Source of the DNA: Chlorobium sp.
GTDB taxonomy: Bacteria > Bacteroidota > Chlorobiia > Chlorobiales > Chlorobiaceae
Length of the DNA: 10,462 bases
Assembly (NCBI GenBank): GCA_028278005.1
Contig: JANQFD010000110.1
Span: 1 to 10,462, forward strand
Direction of reading: 5' to 3'
Positions within the stretch are counted from its first letter, which is position 1. Each line of letters begins with the position of its first letter. Made by a program: the position numbers and the translations under genes. Of the stretch, positions 1-5,821 are shown one piece after another. Below the pieces are notes generated by a model. It saw nothing but the letters and a program-made list of their open reading frames with translations. It searched no databases and was not told the DNA's origin.

Positions 1-764
1 ATGGCTGCTTTCTTTTCTCCAAGCTGAACCGGGATTGAGGCTACCTTTCTGATATTGTCCCCTACGACGGATTTGAAGTCGTTGAGGGTCATGATGCCAT
101 GAGCACCAATGGAAAAGATGATCGCAAGGGCAATAGATTCCGAAGACGGTACCCCCTGGGTAATTGCGAAACTGCCGGTGAGCCATGCAACTCCTTCGTA
201 AGCCAGCCCGACTATCAGGTTGCCGAACCAGCCGTTGTTTTTGGCTCGTATAGGCGGACCCGAGTAAGCGTGAGACATCAGCACCCCGACAAATGCTATG
301 GCCATGACGTAAGGGTGGATCGACCATGCAACAAGAAATCCTGTTACAATAAGGCTGAATGTGATAATCCAGCTCGCCTGTTTCGATATTTTTCCGGACG
401 GTATAGGACGGTCGGGTTCGTTAATGGCGTCCACCTCTCGGTCGAAGTAGTCGTTCATCGTCTGAGACATGGCACACATCAGGGGGCCTGCGAGAATAAT
501 GCCCCGAAGGAGAATCGACCAATTTGATGAGATGTCCTCGCCGGTCGAGACCACACCGCAGGCAAATGCCCACATAGGAGGGAACCATGTGACCGGTTTC
601 ATGAGCGGCACTATAGCCGACGGATCGATTTTGAACCCGGGCCTGTTGACGTTTTCGAGTGCACGCCGGATAGCTTTCTCCTTAGCGGCACTTACTCCGG
701 ATGAGAGCAGCTGGGACCTCAAGCTCTGCTTCAGTTCTGTATTACCTGCGTTACGTCCGTTCAT
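1..764 (-). CDS. bchG: (Bacterio)chlorophyll synthase, BchG/ChlG-type UbiA prenyltransferase (3' end cut by window)
   Basis: An integral-membrane enzyme of the UbiA family that attaches a long prenyl tail (phytyl or geranylgeranyl diphosphate) to the propionate of a (bacterio)chlorophyllide. I translated the minus strand and found 254 codons open to the left edge, so roughly the last quarter is missing compared with a usual length of about 300-340 residues. The first Asp-rich, Mg-diphosphate-binding motif is NDYFDREVDAINEP at residues 104-117, followed by DRPIPSG, the hallmark of ChlG/BchG proteins. The second motif, NDFKSVVGD, lies at 228-236. Hydrophobic segments alternate between them. The ATG at 764 is the first start after an in-frame TAA at 770-768; no clear Shine-Dalgarno precedes it. 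The gene lies 61 nt downstream of trpD on the same strand and probably shares its transcript. Green sulfur bacteria have several paralogues (for BChl a, BChl c and Chl a), and sequence motifs alone do not fix the substrate. The family call is firm; the symbol bchG is an inference. Confidence 0.88.
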   Translation of the reverse strand, partial: MNGRNAGNTELKQSLRSQLLSSGVSAAKEKAIRRALENVNRPGFKIDPSAIVPLMKPVTWFPPMWAFACGVVSTGEDISSNWSILLRGIILAGPLMCAMSQTMNDYFDREVDAINEPDRPIPSGKISKQASWIITFSLIVTGFLVAWSIHPYVMAIAFVGVLMSHAYSGPPIRAKNNGWFGNLIVGLAYEGVAWLTGSFAITQGVPSSESIALAIIFSIGAHGIMTLNDFKSVVGDNIRKVASIPVQLGEKKAA

Positions 765-825
765 GGTTTACGGGTTCATGAAACAAAGCAACAATAATAC
801 AAGTTTTTCTGCAGAAATGTAAGCA

Positions 826-1881
826 TTAGTTGACCGACGGCCGGTATTTATCGGCAATTTCACCATTAAGACAGAGAAGCCGTGAAAACTGTGTAGCGGC
901 TTTTCCGCTTTCCAGGCAGTCTTTGGTTTTGCTCAGGCCGTCGTCAATGCAGGTTGCACATCCGGAAACATAACACGCCATGGCGGCACTGAAAAGCGCG
1001 GCTTCTGTCTGTGCTTGCGTTGCACTGCCGTCGAGGATACTTAAAATAATATCGGCGTTTTGTCTGCTGTCGCCCCCTTTAAGATCGGCAATTTTCCATC
1101 TTGAGAACCCGAATGTCTCCGGCAGGACATCATGGTAGGATATTTTTCCATTTTGTAATTCGGCTATGTGAGTAGGACCGCAGACGCTGGGTTCGTCGAG
1201 GCCATTGCCGGTTTCTGTCTCCCCGTGAACCACCAGTGCATGATGACAGCCGGTCTCTTTCAGGGTCTGTACATAAATATCCATGACATGCATGTCAAAG
1301 ACGCCGACAACCTGCCTGTTAACCTTCGCGGGATTGACCAGCGGGCCGAGCATATTGAAAATGGTTTTAATGCCGAGTTCCCGACGTACCCCGGCAACCG
1401 CTTTCATGGACGAATGATACAGCGGGGCGAAGAGAAACGCAAAACCGGTCTTCCTGTACAGCTCTTCGGTCCCTTCGGGGGGCAGATCGATGCGGAAACC
1501 GAGGGTTTCAAGGACGTCCGCACTGCCGCAGCGGCTTGTTACTGATCTGTTGCCGTGTTTTGCAATACCGACACCTGCGCCGTTTGCGATAATCGCAGCA
1601 GCTGTTGAAAGGTTGAAGGTGCCGGCCTGATCTCCTCCCGTGCCGCATGTGTCAACGGCGTTTTCGTCGAGATGAACGGGAAGTGCCCTTGAAATGAGCG
1701 CGTAATACGCTCCTGTAACTTCTTCGGCAGTAACGCCTTTTTTCTGTAGCAATGCAAGTATGGCGGCAATAACGCTATCCGGATAGACGCCCTGCATTAT
1801 TCCCGATATGCAATCTTCCATCTCTTTTCGTGAAAGATTTTTGTCTGCAAGTAACTGCTGAAGTAACGCCTGGTGTTGCAT
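826..1881 (-). CDS. trpD: Anthranilate phosphoribosyltransferase
   Basis: Second committed step of tryptophan synthesis in the cytoplasm: anthranilate plus PRPP gives phosphoribosyl-anthranilate and PPi. The 351-residue length is normal for the family. An N-terminal helical domain (about 1-70) precedes the glycine-rich PRPP loop CGTGGD at 79-84. Next come the TFNLSTAAA segment at 88-96 and KHGNRSVTSRCGSAD at 108-122, which binds PRPP and anthranilate. The Mg-binding Asp-Glu pair is D229/E230 in GLDE. Two small oddities are visible: Gln follows GGD where Gly is usual, and about four extra residues (around ETETGN, 221-226) sit just before the DE pair. The ATG at 1881 is the only usual start in frame, yet the strong AGGAGG upstream is too far away to serve it normally. 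The gene stands alone here, without other trp genes beside it, and leads into the pigment gene bchG. It is divergent from the peptidase gene. Confidence 0.95.
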   Translation of the reverse strand: MQHQALLQQLLADKNLSRKEMEDCISGIMQGVYPDSVIAAILALLQKKGVTAEEVTGAYYALISRALPVHLDENAVDTCGTGGDQAGTFNLSTAAAIIANGAGVGIAKHGNRSVTSRCGSADVLETLGFRIDLPPEGTEELYRKTGFAFLFAPLYHSSMKAVAGVRRELGIKTIFNMLGPLVNPAKVNRQVVGVFDMHVMDIYVQTLKETGCHHALVVHGETETGNGLDEPSVCGPTHIAELQNGKISYHDVLPETFGFSRWKIADLKGGDSRQNADIILSILDGSATQAQTEAALFSAAMACYVSGCATCIDDGLSKTKDCLESGKAATQFSRLLCLNGEIADKYRPSVN

Positions 1882-1912
1882 AGAAAAAGCTTTGGCAAAT
1901 AGATATGGAAAT

Positions 1913-1918
1913 CCTCCT
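1913..1918 (-). promoter_or_regulatory. Strong Shine-Dalgarno-like AGGAGG with no start codon at normal spacing
   Basis: The minus strand reads AGGAGG 31 nt upstream of the trpD ATG. No ATG or GTG follows at 5-10 nt, and the trpD frame holds no ATG, GTG or TTG between this site and the ATG at 1881. It could be a standby site, a remnant, a site for a rare start such as ATA or ATT, or a chance purine run at the 5' end of the transcript. Confidence 0.4.
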
Positions 1919-1921
1919 AAA

Positions 1922-1951
1922 ACTATAAATTAATTAAAATAAGAATGGCAA
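1922..1951 (-). promoter_or_regulatory. Predicted sigma-70-like promoter for trpD(-bchG)
   Basis: On the minus strand, a TTGCCA -35 box (1951-1946) and a TATAGT -10 box (1927-1922) are separated by 18 bp. They lie in the AT-rich divergent gap upstream of trpD. Transcription would start around 1915, giving a leader of roughly 35 nt. This is a motif match only; the AT-rich setting makes chance matches likely. Confidence 0.35.
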
Positions 1952-1980
1952 TTCACACAAAAAACAAATGACCCTCGGAA

Positions 1981-3063
1981 ATGGCTGTTTCATTGCCGTC
2001 AGATGAGCGATTTGAGGTGCTTCTGAAAAAAATGTCTGAGCTGGGTATCGAGACCTTTATTGTTTCAGATCTTCATGTTATCCGGTGGCTGACAGGATTC
2101 AGCGGTTCGAGTGCCAGAGTTCTTCTTGCACCGCAGCAAAACCTTGTTTTTACGGACTTTCGTTACCGCGAACAGGTCAAGCAGGAGGTAGGCTGCATGG
2201 AATCCGTTATTATTCAAAACGGCTATGCAGAATCTTTCGTCGAGGGGGGATATTTACAGGGAAAACGCATCGCGATCCAGGAGGAACAGGTAACGGTTTA
2301 TGAGGCCAGAAATCTCAGTGAGAAGCTTGGCGGGTTCGACATAGTGCCGGTTAACGGTTTTTTTGACGAATTCCGGATGATCAAAAGCGAGGTTGAAAAG
2401 GCTGACATGAAAAGGGCGTCGGCAATAAGCGAGCAAACCCTCGATAAGGTTCTCCCGATGATTACCGAAGATGCAACCGAAGCCGACATTGCGGCAGAAA
2501 TTTCTTACTGGCATAAACGATTCGGTGCCGAAAAGGACTCATTCGATCCGATTGTTGCTTCCGGACCTCGTTCGGCCCTTCCCCATGCAAGGCCGACAAA
2601 CGAGAAGTTCAGGAAGGGCGAGCTTATTCTCATTGACATGGGATGCGTCTATAACGGGTATGCTTCCGACCAGACGAGAACCGTTGCTTTTGGGAAAGTA
2701 TGCGATGAAGCACGCAGGATCCACGATATAACGAAAGATGCCCAGCTGCTCGGTATCGAATCAGCGAGGCCTGGGATGTCCGGCCTGGAACTCGATGCTC
2801 TGGTTCGCAGTTATATCGAGAAACAAGGCTACGGTGAATATTTCGGCCATGGTCTTGGTCATGGGGTCGGAGTTGAGGTGCACGAAAAGCCTCGCCTCGG
2901 CAAAACATCGAAAGATACGCTGCCCGTCCATTCGGTTTTTACAATCGAGCCGGGTATTTACCTGCCGGACAGGTACGGTGTTCGTATCGAGGATACCGTG
3001 GTTATGGAAGAAAGCGGAGTGGTTCCTTTCCAGCGTTTCACCAAGGAACTGATTGAATTGTGA
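1981..3063 (+). CDS. M24-family metallopeptidase (Xaa-Pro aminopeptidase/prolidase-like)
   Basis: A cytoplasmic 'pita-bread' metallopeptidase that would release N-terminal residues preceding proline, or split Xaa-Pro dipeptides, with two metal ions. The 360-residue protein has an N-terminal creatinase-like domain (about 8-135) and a C-terminal catalytic domain (about 140-350). All five expected metal ligands can be assigned: D219 in LIDMG, D230 in ASDQTRT, H294 in GHGLGHGVG, E323 in TIEPG and E337 in RIED. No signal peptide is visible, which fits cytoplasmic peptide turnover. The length and layout match the shorter PepQ/YpdF-like members rather than the approximately 440-residue E. coli PepP, so no symbol is given. 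The start at 1981 is the first ATG after an in-frame TGA at 1969-1971; no good Shine-Dalgarno is seen. It is divergent from trpD, and cutA follows 57 nt downstream on the same strand. Confidence 0.93.
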   Translation: MAVSLPSDERFEVLLKKMSELGIETFIVSDLHVIRWLTGFSGSSARVLLAPQQNLVFTDFRYREQVKQEVGCMESVIIQNGYAESFVEGGYLQGKRIAIQEEQVTVYEARNLSEKLGGFDIVPVNGFFDEFRMIKSEVEKADMKRASAISEQTLDKVLPMITEDATEADIAAEISYWHKRFGAEKDSFDPIVASGPRSALPHARPTNEKFRKGELILIDMGCVYNGYASDQTRTVAFGKVCDEARRIHDITKDAQLLGIESARPGMSGLELDALVRSYIEKQGYGEYFGHGLGHGVGVEVHEKPRLGKTSKDTLPVHSVFTIEPGIYLPDRYGVRIEDTVVMEESGVVPFQRFTKELIEL

Positions 3064-3078
3064 GGGAAAGTTGTTGAT

Positions 3079-3113
3079 CTGTTTTCCTTTTTGACCTTTA
3101 ATTTTTGATTTTT
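3079..3113 (+). repeat. Degenerate heptamer array, T-rich type, in the peptidase-cutA gap
   Basis: Five consecutive 7-bp units fill most of the 57-bp gap. Unit boundaries are 3079, 3086, 3093, 3100 and 3107. The last two units are AATTTTT and GATTTTT; the earlier ones keep a 3' T-run (for example GACCTTT and CCTTTTT). The phase is exact, but T-rich composition makes periodicity easier to find by chance. A -10 or terminator role is not apparent. Confidence 0.4.
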
Positions 3114-3120
3114 GCCTTCA

Positions 3121-3453
3121 ATGAAAAGATACTGCCTGGTCATAACAACTGCTCCTGACGCCGGGACGGCCGAGAAGCTTGCCGAAGGATTGTTGAACGA
3201 ACGTCTGGCTGCCTGTATTCATATGCAGGATATCCGAAGCCGCTATGTCTGGGAAAACAGGCTTTGCAGGGAAGAGGAAACCGTTTTATGGATCAAAACG
3301 TCCGAAAGAAACTACGAAAGAATCGAGGAGTATCTGCTTGAGCGTCATCCATATGATCTTCCTGAAATAATCAGGATTCCCGTAGACGGCGGTCTTGCGG
3401 GATACCTGGATTGGATTGACATGACTGCATCGGGTTCAGGATCGACCCAATAA
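3121..3453 (+). CDS. cutA: CutA1 family protein (divalent-cation tolerance protein)
   Basis: A small trimeric protein with a ferredoxin-like fold, related in shape to PII signalling proteins. E. coli cutA was named for copper tolerance, but the family's real role is still unclear. The 110-residue product shows the family pattern in order: VITTAP at 7-12, LAACIH at 29-34, SRYVWEN at 40-46, E53 with LWIKTSE at 56-62, HPYDLPEI at 76-83, and a YLDWI segment at 95-99. The ATG at 3121 begins the conserved first strand. A TTG nine bases upstream is in frame but has no better support. It follows the M24 peptidase gene by 57 nt and may share its transcript. Its last 18 nt overlap the 3' end of the convergent holB gene, so no separate terminator fits between them. 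Confidence 0.95.
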   Translation: MKRYCLVITTAPDAGTAEKLAEGLLNERLAACIHMQDIRSRYVWENRLCREEETVLWIKTSERNYERIEEYLLERHPYDLPEIIRIPVDGGLAGYLDWIDMTASGSGSTQ

Positions 3454-4605
3454 ATGTTTCAGGCGGATGGAATAAGCTGCAAGGCTCAGGAGCGGGTTCA
3501 CGTTGCGATGAATGGCGCGGATGGCTTCTTCAGTCACGGTAGATATTTCATAAAAATCAGGATCTGTAAAATTCCGGACGAAGCGTTCAATCGCGTCACG
3601 AAGGTCGGGATTGTTGAACGAGGTCCGTTCCGGATCTATCTGTCGGTGTTTGATATCCTGGAAAAAAAGCAGAAGCGCGGACAGAAAAGAGATGATTTCC
3701 TGTTTCCCCAGATTTTTCGAAAGCTCTTCAATGCCGGCAATGGTTTCAGGAAGCCTGCCCGGAGAGAGGAGTATGCGCAGAAAGTCAATTGCCCTGTCCC
3801 GTGCAGCCATGCTCTCAAATGTATCGGGGCTGCCTTCCGCGCTGCTGTTAGCCATATCTGCGGCGATGCGCAGATTTCCCCTCGAGAAATGAATAATAAA
3901 GTGTTTCATTTCGTCCCGGAGTTCTGCATGAGAGGTGTTCAGCCAGTGTTCGAGGTCGGATGGTTTTATTCTGGAGAATTTCAATATCTGACATCGTGAC
4001 CGGATCGTGGGCAATATGCTCTCGGGTCGTGAGGACACCAGAATGAAAAGGACATGCCCCGGAGGCTCCTCGAGCAGCTTCAGAAGCTTGTTGGCTGCCG
4101 ACTGGTGGAGCTTTTCCGGTTGGGAAAGGATAAATACCTTTTTTTTGTTCCGGGGCATGAAAGAAGCTTTCTGCTGCAGGGCAGTTACCTGTTCGGTAAG
4201 GATTCCCATGGAGCGATCCATCGAGGGAGCGAAAAAAGGGTTCTCCTTTTTCTGTTCGATCAACGATGCATAACGTTCCTTTGCGTCGGTTATGCGTTTG
4301 TTTTCGGTTTTCGCAGGATCGCTTTTATCAAGCAGAACCGACTCGACCGGAAACACATACTCAATGTCCGGATGCATGAATGCATCGATCTCCAGGCAGC
4401 TTTCGCAGGTTCCGCATGAACCTGTGCCGGGTTCGTCGGGCGGGGTTTCGCAATTGAGGACTTTGGCAAGCTCAAAAGCTACGGACTCCTTTCCTGCGCC
4501 TTCCGGTCCTGCAAAAAGGTACGCATGAGCCAGTCTTCCGGATGAAATGGCTTTTTGCAGTATGCCGACCTGCAATTTGTGGCCGATAATGCTTTCCCAG
4601 CTCAT
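3436..4605 (-). CDS. holB: DNA polymerase III clamp-loader delta-prime subunit
   Basis: An AAA+ family subunit of the clamp loader that opens and loads the sliding beta clamp at replication forks. From the ATG at 4605 the product has 389 residues. It opens with MSWESIIGHK, the usual clamp-loader beginning. The P-loop GPEGAGKE lies at 33-40, four zinc-binding Cys follow at 52, 64, 67 and 70 (the last three as CGTCESC), then a degenerate Walker B region (about 155-166), LLKLLEEPP at 174-182 and the SRC arginine-finger motif at 203-205. The residue after the P-loop Lys is Glu instead of Ser/Thr, which fits the non-hydrolysing delta-prime subunit better than gamma/tau. A TTG at 4626 would add seven residues, but it lies inside a heptamer repeat, so I prefer the ATG. 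No Shine-Dalgarno is visible. The gene is downstream of ilvE by 119 nt on the same strand and overlaps cutA tail to tail. Confidence 0.92.
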   Translation of the reverse strand: MSWESIIGHKLQVGILQKAISSGRLAHAYLFAGPEGAGKESVAFELAKVLNCETPPDEPGTGSCGTCESCLEIDAFMHPDIEYVFPVESVLLDKSDPAKTENKRITDAKERYASLIEQKKENPFFAPSMDRSMGILTEQVTALQQKASFMPRNKKKVFILSQPEKLHQSAANKLLKLLEEPPGHVLFILVSSRPESILPTIRSRCQILKFSRIKPSDLEHWLNTSHAELRDEMKHFIIHFSRGNLRIAADMANSSAEGSPDTFESMAARDRAIDFLRILLSPGRLPETIAGIEELSKNLGKQEIISFLSALLLFFQDIKHRQIDPERTSFNNPDLRDAIERFVRNFTDPDFYEISTVTEEAIRAIHRNVNPLLSLAAYSIRLKHLLGRS

Positions 4606-4619
4606 GATTGTTTGGAATG

Positions 4620-4647
4620 GTGACAAGTGACAAGTGAAGAGTGAGAT
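4620..4647 (+). repeat. Tandem heptamer array, GTGACAA type
   Basis: Four contiguous 7-bp units start at 4620, 4627, 4634 and 4641. The first two are identical (GTGACAA), the third is GTGAAGA and the fourth GTGAGAT, so all begin GTGA. The array sits 15 bp upstream of the holB ATG and forms the left arm of the inverted structure described separately. Confidence 0.75.
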
Positions 4648-4702
4648 GAAGGCCGGGGATACAGCGGTCTCATCTCGTTCTTTGTTACAGGTCTCTTGTC
4701 AC
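4620..4702. repeat. Imperfect inverted repeat (paired heptamer arrays) between ilvE and holB
   Basis: The right arm holds minus-strand heptamers in the same family and phase: GTGACAA at 4702-4696, GAGACCT at 4695-4689, GTAACAA at 4688-4682 and two further decayed units. GTGACAAG at 4627-4634 pairs perfectly with CTTGTCAC at 4695-4702. GAGATGA at 4643-4649 pairs with TCATCTC at 4670-4676 around a 20-nt loop. The inner stem extends to 12 bp on the plus strand if two G-U pairs are allowed. There is no T-run in the expected place, so a classic intrinsic terminator for ilvE is not supported. It could still be an mRNA-processing or stabilising hairpin between ilvE and holB. Confidence 0.6.
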
Positions 4703-4724
4703 TCTCGGTATAGAACGGTGATTT

Positions 4725-5636
4725 TCAAAGAAACGTCAGCCATTGATACGGGTCATCACCCGTCTGAATGATTTTCAGATAATGAGACTGGAGGATTTCC
4801 GTCACGGGACCTCTCATCTCATTGCCGATAGGGTACTTGTCGATGCTTCTGACAGGGGTTATTTCTGCTGCCGTGCCGGTAAGGAACACTTCATCGGCAA
4901 TGTACAGCGCCTCTCTCGGTATCATGGTTTCACGTACCTCATAGCCGAGTTCCTTTGCGATATGGATGACCGCCTGGCGTGTTAACCCGGCAAGAATGGA
5001 TTGTCCCGATATCGGCGTGTGGATAATGCCGTCGCGGATGACAAAGATGTTTTCACCGCTGCCTTCCGAAACATAGCCGTTGATATCCAGTCCGATACCT
5101 TCGGCGTAGTTGTCCATGATGGCTTCCATCTTGATGAGCTGTGAATTGAGGTAATTCCCCCCTGCTTTTGCCCATGTCGGAAGCGTATTCGGGGCAAGTC
5201 TGTTCCAGGACGAGACGCGAACATCGACTCCGGTTTCAAGGACATCCTCCCCGAGATAGGTTCCCCATTCCCATGTTGCTATAGCCACCTCGATTGCGGC
5301 AAGATGGGGGTTGACCCCGAGGGCGCCCTGTCCCCTGTATACCAGTGGTCGGATATAACATGATTTATGACCGTTGGCCCTGATGGTTTCAAGAACGGCG
5401 TCTTTCAGCTCTTCAGTGGAGTAGGGGATCTCGATCCTGTATATTTTTGATGAATCATAAAGACGTTTGATATGTTCATCCAGAAAAAGGATCGCAGGAC
5501 CTTTTGCGGTTTCGTAGCATCGTATTCCTTCAAAGGTAGATGAACCGTAATGTATGACATGCGAAAGGATGTGTATTTTTGCATCATTCCAGTCGACAAG
5601 CTCCCCGTTCATCCAGATTTTATCCGACTTGTTCAT
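4725..5636 (-). CDS. ilvE: Branched-chain amino acid aminotransferase (PLP, fold type IV)
   Basis: Catalyses the last step of valine, leucine and isoleucine synthesis, transferring the amino group of glutamate to the branched 2-oxo acid; cytoplasmic and PLP-dependent. The 303-residue length is typical. Visible family features in order are HYGSSTFEGIR at 29-39, RPLVYRG at 96-102, and the Schiff-base lysine K157 in WAKAGGNYLNS. GLDINGYVSEGSGENIF (182-198) contains E191, which contacts the cofactor, and FLTGTAAEITPVRSID (251-266) forms the phosphate and substrate pocket. The pattern matches the IlvE (class IV) subgroup rather than D-amino-acid transaminase or aminodeoxychorismate lyase. The ATG at 5636 gives the expected N-terminus; no Shine-Dalgarno is evident. 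It lies 185 nt downstream of pfkA, with a terminator in between, so it probably has its own promoter in 5637-5770 and may be co-transcribed with holB. Confidence 0.96.
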   Translation of the reverse strand: MNKSDKIWMNGELVDWNDAKIHILSHVIHYGSSTFEGIRCYETAKGPAILFLDEHIKRLYDSSKIYRIEIPYSTEELKDAVLETIRANGHKSCYIRPLVYRGQGALGVNPHLAAIEVAIATWEWGTYLGEDVLETGVDVRVSSWNRLAPNTLPTWAKAGGNYLNSQLIKMEAIMDNYAEGIGLDINGYVSEGSGENIFVIRDGIIHTPISGQSILAGLTRQAVIHIAKELGYEVRETMIPREALYIADEVFLTGTAAEITPVRSIDKYPIGNEMRGPVTEILQSHYLKIIQTGDDPYQWLTFL

Positions 5637-5770
5637 TTTTTACACAAGCATTGATTGGTGTTGGTTTCTGCAACTTAAACTTCAAAGATATATTGTTTTG
5701 CCTTTTTTAAAAGCCGGGAGGGGCGATTTTTCACAGAGGCGGAGCCTTACGGGGAAGAATTTCAGGGGAG

Positions 5771-5803
5771 AAACAACAAGGCCCTGTTACATCAACAGGG
5801 CCT
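5771..5803 (-). terminator. Intrinsic terminator after pfkA
   Basis: A perfect 10-bp stem (5779-5788 paired with 5794-5803, core GGCCCTGTT/AACAGGGCC) encloses a 5-nt loop. On the minus strand it is followed by the T-rich TTGTTGTTT. It lies 18 nt beyond the pfkA stop and separates pfkA from ilvE. Confidence 0.88.
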
Positions 5804-5821
5804 CTTGAAACGGAAGCAGGA

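Noticed and set aside
806..817. A perfect 12-bp palindrome, TTTCTGCAGAAA, in the trpD-bchG gap
   Set aside because: It contains no loop, no T-run follows on the transcribed strand, and a single short palindrome is expected by chance at this scale.
1945..1971. An eight-codon upstream frame before the M24 peptidase as a possible leader peptide
   Set aside because: It has no ribosome binding site and no telling codon run such as repeated Trp or regulatory residues, and it looks accidental.
3454..3999. A 181-codon open frame on the plus strand antisense to holB
   Set aside because: It lies wholly inside the well-supported holB gene; its translation is a shadow with no domain and no credible start signal.
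4606..4626. A seven-residue N-terminal extension of holB from a TTG at 4626
   Set aside because: The TTG lies within a heptamer repeat unit, and the conserved N-terminus begins at the ATG at 4605.
4620..4702. A CRISPR array or insertion-sequence end
   Set aside because: Units are only 7 bp with no spacers, no cas or transposase gene is near, and no target-site duplication is visible.
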